A stretch of 64,000 nt of DNA from Streptomyces sp. Tu 3180 (GTDB taxonomy: Bacteria; Actinomycetota; Actinomycetes; Streptomycetales; Streptomycetaceae), in the NCBI RefSeq assembly GCF_009852415.1, contig NZ_WOXS01000002.1:7170001-7234000 (forward strand), read 5' to 3'. The notes below the pieces were generated by a model. The model saw only the letters and a list, made by a program, of their open reading frames with translations. It was not told the DNA's origin and made no database searches. Positions 1 through 7,881 of this stretch are shown here, one piece after another. A program made the translations under genes and the position numbers. Within the stretch, counting starts at the first letter, position 1, and each line of letters opens with the position of its first letter.

Positions 1-117
1 GCGGCGCGCCTCCGCGTGAGGTTCGGACACGCCCGTCCACGTGTTCCGGCGGCGGATCGCCGGCGGACGGTGGAAGACTCGGCGGAGCAGGCGACGGGAC
101 CCCTCGCAGGAGGCATC

Positions 118-912
118 ATGCTCACCACCCGCTTCGTCGACGGCGCCCCGAACTGGATCGACGTCGGCACGCCCGACGTCGAGGGCGCCACGTCCTTCTA
201 CGGCGGCCTCTTCGGCTGGGAGTTCCGGTCGGCGGGACCCGACGCCGGCGGCTACGGCTTCTTCGAGATGGCCGGCAGGATCGTCGCGGGCGCGATGCGG
301 ACCACGCCGGAGCAGGGGCCGCCCGCGTGGACCGTTTACTTCCGGAGCCCCGACGCGCAGGCCACGGCGCGGACCGCCCGGCAGGCCCGGGGCGGCGTGC
401 CCGTGCCGCCGGTGGACGTGGCGGACCAGGGCAGGTCGGCGATCCTCGCCGACCAGGCGGGCGTCTCCTTCGGTGTCTGGGAGCCCGGCCTCCGCAAGGG
501 CATCGAGGCCGCCGGCGAGGTCGGCTCGCTGTGCTGGGTCGAGCTGTACACGCCGGACATCGCCCGGGCCGCCGCCTTCTACCACGCGGTCCTCGGCTGG
601 GAGACCTCGGCGGTGACCTTCCCCGGCGGCGTCTACACCTCCGTCAACCCCGCCGGGACCGGGGAGGAGGGCTTCTTCGGCGGCCTGGTCCCCCTGGCCG
701 ACGATCCCACGGAGGCGGAGTCCGGACAGCCGTACTGGCTGCCCTACATCGGGGTGGACGACCCGGACGCCGCCGTCGCCAAGGCCGTCGAACTGGGCGG
801 CCGGGTCCGGATGCCCGCCACCTCCCTGGCCGGGGTCGGCCGCCTGGCCCGCCTCGAGGACCCGTACGGCGCGCGCTTCGCCGTCCTCAGGGGCGATCCG
901 CGGCAGACCTGA
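118..912 (+). CDS. VOC family protein with two glyoxalase-like domains
   Basis: Predicted 264-residue cytosolic protein made of two vicinal-oxygen-chelate (glyoxalase/bleomycin-resistance fold) modules, about residues 5-125 and 137-260. Each opens with the same pattern: W-x-(D/E)-(V/L), then TPD, then A-x-x-F-Y, ending in GW. Two fused modules of this length are typical of the actinobacterial 27-kDa antigen (Cfp30B)-like family, whose substrates are mostly unknown. The ATG at 118 is preferred because AGGAGG lies a few bases upstream; the frame is open further 5' but without a ribosome-binding site. A 9-bp hairpin follows the stop. Family assignment is firm, substrate unknown. Confidence 0.85.
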   Translation: MLTTRFVDGAPNWIDVGTPDVEGATSFYGGLFGWEFRSAGPDAGGYGFFEMAGRIVAGAMRTTPEQGPPAWTVYFRSPDAQATARTARQARGGVPVPPVDVADQGRSAILADQAGVSFGVWEPGLRKGIEAAGEVGSLCWVELYTPDIARAAAFYHAVLGWETSAVTFPGGVYTSVNPAGTGEEGFFGGLVPLADDPTEAESGQPYWLPYIGVDDPDAAVAKAVELGGRVRMPATSLAGVGRLARLEDPYGARFAVLRGDPRQT

Positions 913-931
913 CGCCGAGCCGGGTCCGGCG

Positions 932-952
932 GGGGGAACCGGCGGTTCCCCC
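932..952 (+). terminator. Hairpin terminator after the VOC gene
   Basis: GGGGGAACC, a 3-nt loop, then GGTTCCCCC form a perfect 9-bp stem 20 bases after the stop codon. There is no T-run, as is common for Streptomyces terminators. Confidence 0.65.
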
Positions 953-993
953 GCGCGCCGCCGTGTGTTCCCCGCCGGGGTGACGCCATCATC

Positions 994-1083
<90 letters not shown>

Positions 1084-1151
1084 GAGCGGTGCCGGGCCGC
1101 GTTGATGCGGCGTTGATCGAACGTTTTTCGCCGCCCGCCACGCTTTTGGCC

Positions 1152-1397
1152 ATGTACACCGAAACGTTGCCGTCGCCCGACCTCACCTGGCAGGAGCAGG
1201 CGCTGTGCGCGCAGACCGGGGGAGACTTCTTCTTCCCCGAGCCGGGCAGCTCGGTCCGTGAGGCCAAGCGGATCTGCGGTCTCTGCCCCATCCGCGCCGC
1301 CTGCCTCGACTACGCCATGGCCCACGACATGCGCTTCGGCGTCTGGGGCGGCCTGTCGGAGAGGGAGCGGCTGGAACTGCGGCGGGCGGGCCGCTGA
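1152..1397 (+). CDS. WhiB-family iron-sulfur transcriptional regulator
   Basis: Predicted 81-residue Wbl protein. Wbl proteins bind a [4Fe-4S] cluster and usually act by binding the principal sigma factor. The four cluster cysteines are at residues 19, 42, 45 and 51 (C-x22-C-x2-C-x5-C). The GVWGG turn follows at 63-67 and a basic tail ends the protein. The ATG at 1152 gives the usual short WhiB N-terminus; the GTG at 1089 would add 21 residues lacking family features. It is monocistronic and converges on the desaturase gene. Several Wbl proteins control sporulation or stress responses, but which paralogue this is cannot be settled here. Confidence 0.9.
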   Translation: MYTETLPSPDLTWQEQALCAQTGGDFFFPEPGSSVREAKRICGLCPIRAACLDYAMAHDMRFGVWGGLSERERLELRRAGR

Positions 1398-1400
1398 GCG

Positions 1401-1475
1401 GCCGGGCCCGGGAGACCGGGGCCCGGCGGCGTCGGCGGCCCGCCCGTCCGGGCGGCTTCGGGCCGGTCCCGGCCC
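1401..1475. terminator. Convergent hairpins between WhiB-like gene and desaturase
   Basis: Two GC-rich stems fill the 82-base gap between the convergent genes. GCCGGGCCC (1401-1409) pairs with GGGCCCGGC (1419-1427). GGGCCGG (1460-1466) pairs with CCGGCCC (1469-1475). Either could end transcription from both sides. Confidence 0.55.
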
Positions 1476-1479
1476 GGTC

Positions 1480-2454
1480 TCAGCGCGGCGCGCGCGCCGC
1501 CATCCGGGCCTTGCGGGCCGCCAGCTTCTCGTCGAACTTCCGCGCCTCCGCGTCCAGGCCGCCCATGAACAGGCCGAGCTCCTCCTGGGCCTTGAGGCCC
1601 TCGGGGCCGAGGCCGTCGATCTCCAGGACCTTCAGGAAGCGCAGCACCGGCTGGAGCACGTCGTCGTGGTGGATGCGCAGGTTGTAGACCTCGCCGATGG
1701 CCATCTGCGCGGCGGCCCGCTCGAAGCCGGGGATGCCGTGTCCGGGCATCCGGAAGTTCACGACCACGTCCCGCACCGCCTGCATCGTCAGGTCGGGGGC
1801 CAGCTCGAACGCCGACTTCAGCAGGTTGCGGTAGAAGACCATGTGCAGGTTCTCGTCGGTCGCGATGCGGGCCAGCATGCGGTCGCAGACCGGGTCGCCG
1901 GACTGGTGGCCGGTGTTGCGGTGCGAGATGCGGGTGGCCAGCTCCTGGAAGGCGACGTAGGCGACCGAGTGCAGCATCGAGTGCCGGTTGTCCGACTCGA
2001 AGCCCTCGCTCATGTGCGCCATGCGGAACTCCTCCAGCTTGTCCGGGTCCACCGCCCGCGAGGCGAGCAGGTAGTCCCGCATCACGATGCCGTGCCGGCC
2101 CTCCTCGGCCGTCCAGCGGTGCACCCAGGTGCCCCAGGCGCCGTCCCGGCCGAACAGGGTGGCGATCTCGTGGTGGTAGCTCGGGAGGTTGTCCTCGGTC
2201 AGCAGGTTCACCACGAGCGCGATCCGGCCGACCTCGGTGACCTTGGACTGCTCCTTGTCCCAGGCCTCGCCGTCCTCGAAGAGACCGGGGAAGTTGCGGC
2301 CGTCGCTCCACGGCACGTACTCGTGCGGCATCCAGTCCTTGGCGACCTTCAGGTGCCGGTCGAGCTCCTTCTCGACCACTTCCTCCAGTGCGTACAACAG
2401 CCTCGCGTCGGTCCAGACGGAGGGGCTGCCGAGGTGAGGGGAAGTGAGCGTCAC
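1480..2454 (-). CDS. Acyl-ACP desaturase (soluble diiron, type 2)
   Basis: Predicted 324-residue soluble fatty-acid desaturase of the DesA/stearoyl-ACP type, which inserts a cis double bond into an acyl-ACP chain using a diiron centre. The expected ligands are visible: Glu87 in TEDN, Glu118 and His121 in EEGRH, Glu171 in QELATRISH, Glu201 and His204 in DENLH. Length is normal. The start is a GTG preceded by GGAG at 5-base spacing. It lies downstream of dimethylargininase on the same strand, but 211 bases and a palindrome array separate them, so it probably has its own promoter. Its likely role is adjusting membrane unsaturation. Confidence 0.92.
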   Translation of the reverse strand: MTLTSPHLGSPSVWTDARLLYALEEVVEKELDRHLKVAKDWMPHEYVPWSDGRNFPGLFEDGEAWDKEQSKVTEVGRIALVVNLLTEDNLPSYHHEIATLFGRDGAWGTWVHRWTAEEGRHGIVMRDYLLASRAVDPDKLEEFRMAHMSEGFESDNRHSMLHSVAYVAFQELATRISHRNTGHQSGDPVCDRMLARIATDENLHMVFYRNLLKSAFELAPDLTMQAVRDVVVNFRMPGHGIPGFERAAAQMAIGEVYNLRIHHDDVLQPVLRFLKVLEIDGLGPEGLKAQEELGLFMGGLDAEARKFDEKLAARKARMAARAPR

Positions 2455-2507
2455 AGGAACTCCAGGGGACGGTGCGGGTACGACGGGACCGGCGAGCGGC
2501 GCCGGAA

Positions 2508-2552
2508 CCTACGGAATCGTAGGCTACGAAACCGTAGGTTACGTAGTCGTAG
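2508..2552 (-). promoter_or_regulatory. Three tandem palindromes, probable operator array of the desaturase
   Basis: Three palindromes of the form (C)TACG-N4-CGTAG lie at 2508-2523, 2524-2537 and 2539-2552. The first two are perfect and the third begins TTACG. Their centres are exactly 15 bases apart. The array ends about 54 bases upstream of the desaturase start. Phased short palindromes like this usually bind a dimeric repressor, often TetR-type, but no such regulator gene is adjacent. Confidence 0.6.
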
Positions 2553-2665
2553 ATTAAGGACACCGTAAAGATCGCTGATCAGGCCGTACGGCCGCGCGGG
2601 CCTCCCCGGTGCGGACGGGCCGGACGCCGCAGGTCCACGAGCCGTATCGGGGAAGGGAGTTGCGG

Positions 2666-3442
2666 TCAGGCGTACAGCTCCCGCAGGCGCACCGAGAGGC
2701 AGGTCACACAGCCCTCGAGCTTCTCGAACTCGCCGATGTCCACCACGACGGGCTCGTAGCCGAGGTCCGCGAACAGCTCCGCGGTCTTCGGCGCGCTCGC
2801 CGCCATCAGCAGCTTGTCCCCGCCGAGCAGCACCACGTGCGACCCGGACTCCTCCGGCACCGGCAGGAAGCCGGGGAACAGCGAGGGCGCGTCCATGTTC
2901 GGGACGTACCCGACGACCGTCCCGTCCGGCAGCGCCGTGACCGCCGACTTCAGGTGCAGCACCCTGGTGACCGGCACGGCGACCACCCGCGCGCCCAGCG
3001 GCTCGAACGCGGCCCGCACCTGCTGGACCCCGGCCGCGTTGGTGCGCCCGCCGCGGCCCACGTACACGGTGTCGCCGATCTTGAGCACGTCGCCGCCGTC
3101 CAGCGTGCCCGGCTCCCAGACCCAGTTCACCGAGCAGCCCAGGGACGCCACGGTCTCCTCGACGCCGGCGGTCTCCTCGCGCCGCGACTCGGCGCCGGGC
3201 CGGGCGATCAGCGCCACGTTCCGGTACATCACCACCGTGTCCTCGACGAACACGGAGTCCGGGCAGTCGTCGGCCGGGGCCACCTCGACCGTCTCCCAGC
3301 CGTGGGCGCGCAGCGCCCCCACGTACGCCTCCCACTGCTCCGTCGCCCGGCCGACGTCCACCGCCTCCCGTTCGGCGTGTGTCACCAGCCCCTCGGCCAG
3401 GCGGGGGCCGGGGCGGCGGACCAGGGCCTTCTTGCTGGGCAC
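2666..3442 (-). CDS. ddaH: Dimethylargininase (DDAH)
   Basis: Predicted 258-residue member of the amidinotransferase/guanidine-modifying superfamily. It hydrolyses N-omega-methylated arginines to citrulline and a methylamine. The catalytic His163 sits in VLHLKSAV and the nucleophile is probably Cys248 near the C-terminus, in CVTCLS; Cys245 is close by. The ExPGTLDGGDVL block at about 110-120 fits the substrate site. Length matches the family. A GTG start at 3442 is chosen because GGAG lies 8 bases upstream and the text upstream is not protein-like. A less likely alternative in the same fold is arginine deiminase, which is normally longer. Confidence 0.88.
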   Translation of the reverse strand: MPSKKALVRRPGPRLAEGLVTHAEREAVDVGRATEQWEAYVGALRAHGWETVEVAPADDCPDSVFVEDTVVMYRNVALIARPGAESRREETAGVEETVASLGCSVNWVWEPGTLDGGDVLKIGDTVYVGRGGRTNAAGVQQVRAAFEPLGARVVAVPVTRVLHLKSAVTALPDGTVVGYVPNMDAPSLFPGFLPVPEESGSHVVLLGGDKLLMAASAPKTAELFADLGYEPVVVDIGEFEKLEGCVTCLSVRLRELYA

Positions 3443-3578
3443 GAGCGTGACTCCGTGTGGGACGGGGCGTGTCGGACCACGCCGAGGGCCTCCGCGGGCG
3501 GCCGGGACGCCCTCGGTCGTCGGCGGACCATCATGCAGGGCGAATCGGGACAGGGCCACCCCTGGCGACGATGGGGTG

Positions 3579-3590
3579 TACCCGCGGGTA
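3579..3590. promoter_or_regulatory. 12-bp palindrome upstream of ddaH
   Basis: TACCCGCGGGTA is a perfect palindrome in the 200-base gap between ddaH and the UvrA-like gene, about 137 bases upstream of the ddaH start. It could be an operator. Evidence is the symmetry and position only. Confidence 0.25.
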
Positions 3591-3609
3591 ACGGATTTCG
3601 GCGGTCCTC

Positions 3610-3636
3610 GCCCGCCGGCCCGCGCCCGCGGCGGGC
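3610..3636 (-). terminator. Hairpin terminator of the ABC-F/UvrA-like operon
   Basis: GCCCGCCG (3610-3617) pairs with CGGCGGGC (3629-3636) immediately beyond the UvrA-like stop codon, in the minus-strand direction. Confidence 0.55.
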
Positions 3637-3642
3637 CCCCGG

Positions 3643-5922
3643 TCAGCGTCCCCGCACCGCCCGCCGCAGGTGCTCGCCGGTGAACGACTCCCGGGCCGCC
3701 AGCAGTTGCTCCGGCGTCCCCTCGAAGATCACCCGACCGCCGTCCCGTCCGCCGTCCGGGCCGAGGTCGATCACCCAGTCGGCGCGGGCGATCACGTCCA
3801 GGGCGTGCTCGACCACGACGACGGTGTTGCCCGCGTCCACGAGCCGGTCCAGGAGGGCGACCAGGCCGTCCACGTCCGCCATGTGCAGCCCGGTGGTCGG
3901 CTCGTCCAGGACGTACACCACGCCCGTGCGGTGCAGCCGGGTGGCCAGCTTGATGCGCTGCCGCTCTCCGCCGGACAGCGTGGACAGCGGCTGTCCGAGG
4001 GTGAGGTACGTCAGGCCGACGTCCCGCAGGGCGCGCAGCCGGCGGCGTACGCCCGGGTCGTCGAAGAAGTCCAGCGCCTCGCCGGCCGTCATGCCCAGCA
4101 CGTCGGCGATCGAGCGGCCGCCGGCCGTCAGCCGCAGCACCTCCTCCTTGAAGCGCCGGCCCTCGCAGTCGTGACAGGTCGTGGTCACCGGGTCCATGAA
4201 GGCGAGGTCCGTGTGGATGATCCCCCGGCCCCCGCAGGTCGCGCAGGCGCCGGCGGAGTTGAAGCTGAACAGCCCCGGGTCCCGCCCCGTCTCCCGGGCG
4301 AAGATCCTCCGTACCGTGTCCATGATCCCGAGGTACGTCGCCGGGGTGGACCGCGCGGAGATCCCGACGGACGACTGGTCGACGACCACCGCGTCGGGGT
4401 GGGCGGCGGTGAACTCGGCGACCAGCGTGCTCTTGCCGGACCCGGCGACCCCGGTCACCGCGGTCAGCACCCCGGCCGGGAACCGCACGGTGACGTCGCG
4501 CAGGTTGTGCCGGTCGGCGCCCTTCACCCACAGCTCGCCGGTCGCCTCCCGCACGACGTCCTTGACCGCCGTGCGGCGGCCCAGGCACCGCCCGGTCAGG
4601 GTGCCCGAGGCGGCCAGTTCGCCCGGCGTCCCCTCGAACACCACGCGGCCGCCGCCGGCGCCCGCACCGGGGCCCATGTCGACGACGTGGTCGGCCAGCG
4701 CGATGACGTCGGGATCGTGCTCGACGACCAGCACGGTGTTCCCCTTGTCCCGCAGCCGCAGCAGCAGTTCGCCGAGGCGGTGCACGTCGCGCGGGTGCAG
4801 TCCGACGCTGGGCTCGTCGAAGACGTACGTCATCCCGGTCAGGCTGGATCCCAGGTGCCGCACCGTCTTCAGCCGCTGGCCCTCGCCGCCGGAGAGGGTG
4901 GACGTCTCCCGGTCGAGGCTGAGGTAGCCGAGGCCGATCGCCTCGATCCGCTCCAGCGCGGCCACGGCGGCCCCGGCGATCGGCCGGGCGAGGGGGTCGT
5001 CGATCCCCCGCAGCACGGTGACGAGGTCGGTGACCTGCATCCGGGTGCAGTCGGCGATGGACAGCCCGCTCACGCGCGTCGCCAGCGCCGCCTCGTTCAG
5101 CCGGGCGCCCCGGCAGGCAGGGCAGACGCCCTCGGCCAGGAACTCCCGCACCATGTCGCGGGTCTTCTGGCTCATCGCCGCCAGGTCCCGCTTCAGGTAC
5201 AGCCGTTCGAACCGGTCGGCGAGCCCCTCGTACTCGGTGGTCCAGGTGCCGCCCGTGCCGTTCACGGTGACCTTGCTGCCGGGGCGCCCGCGCATCAGGA
5301 AGTCCCGCTCGGCCGCGGTGAACTCGCGCACCCGCTTGTGCGGATCGAGCTCGTCGCTGTTCGTGTACGCCTGCCCCTGCCACGTCCCCGCGGCGAACGG
5401 CGGGAAGCGGACCGCCCCCTCGGCGAGGGAGCGGTCCGCGTCGAGGATGCGGTCCCAGTCCGGCCGCACGGTCCGGCCCAGGCCGTCGCACTCGGGGCAC
5501 ATGCCCGACGGGTCGTTGAACGAGTACGCCGTCGCCGGCCCGGCGCTCGGCGTGCCGTGGCGGGAGAACAGCACCCGGATCACCGCGTACACGTCCGTCA
5601 TCGTGCCGACCGTCGAGCGGGAGTGACCGCCGACGGGCCGCTGGTCGACGACGATCGCGGGGGTGAGGTCCTCCAGGGCGTCCACGTGCGGCCGTTCGTA
5701 CTTGGGCAGCCGGTTGCGGACGAACCAGGTGTACGTCTCGTTCAGCTGCCGCTGCGACTCGACCGCGATCGTGTCGAGGACGACCGACGACTTCCCCGAT
5801 CCCGAGACGCCGGTGAACACGGTCAGCCGGCCCTTCGGGATGCGGAGCGTGACGTCCTTGAGGTTGTTCTCCCTGGCCCCGGTGAGGGTGATGAACGCGC
5901 TGGACTCGTTCGACTGGTTCAT
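3643..5922 (-). CDS. UvrA-like ABC ATPase (drug-resistance type)
   Basis: Predicted 759-residue tandem ABC ATPase related to excision-repair UvrA, but about 200 residues shorter. It keeps two Walker A motifs (GVSGSGKSS near 39 and GVAGSGKST in the second half), two signature motifs (LSGGEGQRL, LSGGERQRI) and zinc-knuckle pairs (CPECDG, CPACRG, CATCGG, CHDCEG). The region after the first Walker A is too short to hold the UvrB-binding domain, so it cannot simply be the housekeeping UvrA. Short UvrA-like proteins such as DrrC confer resistance to DNA-binding drugs. It starts 10 bases after the ABC-F stop and is surely co-transcribed with it. The ligand is unknown. Confidence 0.88.
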   Translation of the reverse strand: MNQSNESSAFITLTGARENNLKDVTLRIPKGRLTVFTGVSGSGKSSVVLDTIAVESQRQLNETYTWFVRNRLPKYERPHVDALEDLTPAIVVDQRPVGGHSRSTVGTMTDVYAVIRVLFSRHGTPSAGPATAYSFNDPSGMCPECDGLGRTVRPDWDRILDADRSLAEGAVRFPPFAAGTWQGQAYTNSDELDPHKRVREFTAAERDFLMRGRPGSKVTVNGTGGTWTTEYEGLADRFERLYLKRDLAAMSQKTRDMVREFLAEGVCPACRGARLNEAALATRVSGLSIADCTRMQVTDLVTVLRGIDDPLARPIAGAAVAALERIEAIGLGYLSLDRETSTLSGGEGQRLKTVRHLGSSLTGMTYVFDEPSVGLHPRDVHRLGELLLRLRDKGNTVLVVEHDPDVIALADHVVDMGPGAGAGGGRVVFEGTPGELAASGTLTGRCLGRRTAVKDVVREATGELWVKGADRHNLRDVTVRFPAGVLTAVTGVAGSGKSTLVAEFTAAHPDAVVVDQSSVGISARSTPATYLGIMDTVRRIFARETGRDPGLFSFNSAGACATCGGRGIIHTDLAFMDPVTTTCHDCEGRRFKEEVLRLTAGGRSIADVLGMTAGEALDFFDDPGVRRRLRALRDVGLTYLTLGQPLSTLSGGERQRIKLATRLHRTGVVYVLDEPTTGLHMADVDGLVALLDRLVDAGNTVVVVEHALDVIARADWVIDLGPDGGRDGGRVIFEGTPEQLLAARESFTGEHLRRAVRGR

Positions 5923-5932
5923 GCCGCCGACG

Positions 5933-7558
5933 CTAGGCGGGATACCCGACAGCTTCTGTCGTGATTTCCTTCAGCTCTCCCTCCTCCATCAGCAGCCACC
6001 GCGTGATCCCGATCGACTCCAGGAACGGCAGGTCGTGGCTGGCCACGATCAGCGCCCCCTCGTACGACTCCAGCGCCGTGGTGAGCTGCCGGACGCTCGC
6101 CATGTCGAGGTTGTTGGTCGGCTCGTCCAGCATCAGCAGCTGCGGCGCCGGCTCCGCCAGCATCAGCGCGGCCAGTGCGGCCCGGAAGCGCTCGCCGCCG
6201 GACAGGGTCCCCGCCTTCTGGTCGGCCCGGGCGCCCCGGAACAGGAAGCGGGCGAGCCGTGCCCGGACCCGGTTGTTGGTGGCGTCCGGGGCGAACCGGG
6301 CCACGTTCTGCGCGACCGTCAGCTCGCCGTCGAGGACGTCGAGCCGCTGCGGCAGGAACCGCAGCGGGACGTGCGCCGTCGTCCCGCCCGACACCGGCTC
6401 CAGCTCCCCGGCGATCGTGCGCAGCAGCGTCGTCTTGCCGGCGCCGTTGCGCCCGATCAGCGCGACCCGCTCCGGTCCCCGCAGGTCGAAGCCGCCGTTC
6501 ACCCGGGCGCCGTACGCGAGTTCCAGGTCCTGGAGGGTGAGCACGGTGCGCCCGGGCGGCACGGCCGTGTACGGCAGGTCGACGCGGATCTCGTCGTCGT
6601 CCCGTACGGCCTCCACCGCCTCGTCGAGCCGCTCCCTGGCCTCGGCGAGCTTCTCCTCGTGCATGATGCGGTGCTTGCCCGCGGACTCCTGCGCCGCGCG
6701 CTTGCGCGCCCCCATGACGATCTTCGGCTCGCGCTTGCTGTCCCACATCTTCTGCCCGTACCGCTTGCGGCGGGCCAGCTTGACCTGGGCGTCGGCCAGT
6801 TCGCGCTTCTGCTTGCGGAAGTCCGCCTCGGCGGCCCGCACCGTGCGCTCGGCCGCCTCCTGCTCGACGGCCAGGGCCTCCTCGTAGGCCGAGAAGTTGC
6901 CGCCGTACCAGGTGACCTCTCCCGAGCGCAGATCCGCGATCTGGTCGACCAGCTCCAGCAGTTCGCGGTCGTGGCTCACCACGACCATGACCCCCGGCCG
7001 GCTCTCGACGGCCGCGTACAGCCGCTTGCGGGCGTACAGGTCGAGGTTGTTGGTGGGCTCGTCGAGCAGCAGCACGTCCGGACGGCGCAGCAGCAGCGCG
7101 GCCAGCCGCAGCAGCACCGACTCGCCGCCCGACACCTCGCCGACCGTGCGGTCCAGCCCGATGTGCCCGAGGCCGAGTTCGCCGAGCGTGGCCAGGGCGC
7201 GCTCCTCGACGTCCCAGTCGTCGCCGACGGTCTCGAAGTGCTGCTCGGACGCGTCGCCCGCCTCGATGGCGTGCAGCGCGGCCCGCCGTGCGGCGATGCC
7301 GAGCGCCTCGTCGACCCGCAGGGCGGTGTCCAGCGTCACGTTCTGCGGCAGGTACCCCACCTCGCCGGCCACCCGGACGGCGCCGTCGGCCGGTGCGAGC
7401 TCACCGGCGATCAGCTTCAGCAGGGTCGACTTCCCGGAGCCGTTGACGCCGACCAGTCCGGTCCGGCCGGGTCCGAAGGAGACGTCGAGGCCCTCGAAGA
7501 CGGGGGTGCCGTCGGGCCAGGTGAAGGCGAGGGAGGTACAGGTGATGGATGTTGACAT
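5933..7558 (-). CDS. ABC-F family ATPase, probable ribosome-protection factor
   Basis: Predicted 541-residue cytosolic protein with two ABC domains and no membrane segment. Walker A motifs are GVNGSGKST near residue 40 and GRNGAGKTT in the second half. Signatures are VSGGES and LSGGERFR, and a charged interdomain linker lies at about 220-310. ABC-F proteins bind the ribosomal E site; many displace antibiotics from the peptidyl-transferase centre or exit tunnel. It is first gene of a two-gene operon with a UvrA-like protein. A roughly 250-base leader encoding a short peptide precedes it, an arrangement typical of antibiotic-inducible ABC-F genes. ATG at 7558 has GGAGG 5 bases upstream. Confidence 0.88.
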   Translation of the reverse strand: MSTSITCTSLAFTWPDGTPVFEGLDVSFGPGRTGLVGVNGSGKSTLLKLIAGELAPADGAVRVAGEVGYLPQNVTLDTALRVDEALGIAARRAALHAIEAGDASEQHFETVGDDWDVEERALATLGELGLGHIGLDRTVGEVSGGESVLLRLAALLLRRPDVLLLDEPTNNLDLYARKRLYAAVESRPGVMVVVSHDRELLELVDQIADLRSGEVTWYGGNFSAYEEALAVEQEAAERTVRAAEADFRKQKRELADAQVKLARRKRYGQKMWDSKREPKIVMGARKRAAQESAGKHRIMHEEKLAEARERLDEAVEAVRDDDEIRVDLPYTAVPPGRTVLTLQDLELAYGARVNGGFDLRGPERVALIGRNGAGKTTLLRTIAGELEPVSGGTTAHVPLRFLPQRLDVLDGELTVAQNVARFAPDATNNRVRARLARFLFRGARADQKAGTLSGGERFRAALAALMLAEPAPQLLMLDEPTNNLDMASVRQLTTALESYEGALIVASHDLPFLESIGITRWLLMEEGELKEITTEAVGYPA

Positions 7559-7754
7559 GCGGGCCTCCGCGGTTGCTCGGGGCGGTCAGGGGCAAACGCG
7601 TATGGAGACACCGCGCGACGACGACCGGCAGCCGGAGGGAGGTCCTGGACATGCCCTGGGCATGAGGAGAGCCCTGTTCCGCAGGGATCGCAAGGACGGC
7701 TCGAACGCCGAGGTCGCACGCGACGCACACACCTCACCGGTGTGACGCGGTGTC
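7559..7754 (-). promoter_or_regulatory. Candidate attenuator leader of the ABC-F operon
   Basis: The transcript between the leader-peptide stop and the ABC-F ATG can form an 11-bp perfect long-range stem. GAGACACCGCG (minus strand 7756-7746) overlaps the leader stop codon and pairs with CGCGGTGTCTC (7615-7605). CCTCCG at about 7631-7637 is complementary to CGGAGG of the ABC-F ribosome-binding site. Smaller stems are CCCTG/CAGGG and CATGCC/GGCATG. A stalled ribosome on the leader peptide would disrupt the long stem. The alternative-structure mechanism is inferred, not shown. Confidence 0.5.
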
Positions 7755-7787
7755 TCAGAACCTCAGACGAGCAACGTCCTTCTCCAT
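7755..7787 (-). CDS. Ten-residue leader peptide of the ABC-F operon
   Basis: A short open frame MEKDVARLRF-stop begins about 19 bases after the predicted transcription start, inside the long 5' leader of the ABC-F gene. There is no clear ribosome-binding site. Its stop codon overlaps one arm of an 11-bp inverted repeat whose partner lies 130 bases downstream. Antibiotic-induced stalling on such peptides is the known switch for several ABC-F and erm genes. Translation here is inferred from position, structure and the promoter. Confidence 0.5.
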   Translation of the reverse strand: MEKDVARLRF

Positions 7788-7811
7788 TCGACGGCAACAG
7801 AAGCGCTGTAC

Positions 7812-7840
7812 ACCGTACGGCCGGCCGGATGGGCTGTCAA
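7812..7840 (-). promoter_or_regulatory. SigA/HrdB-type promoter of the ABC-F operon
   Basis: On the minus strand a perfect TTGACA (7840-7835), a 17-base spacer and TACGGT (7817-7812) match the vegetative promoter consensus. Transcription would start near 7806, leaving a leader of about 248 bases before the ABC-F ATG. Confidence 0.7.
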
Positions 7841-7881
7841 CGCCGTTTTCCGGTACCCGACCCGAACCCCGAGGAGGCCCC

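Noticed and set aside
2451..3335. Minus-strand frame whose tail reads as LRLRNLRFRSLRFRRFRRRS
   Set aside because: The repeated peptide is a translation of the palindrome array upstream of the desaturase, and the rest shadows ddaH.
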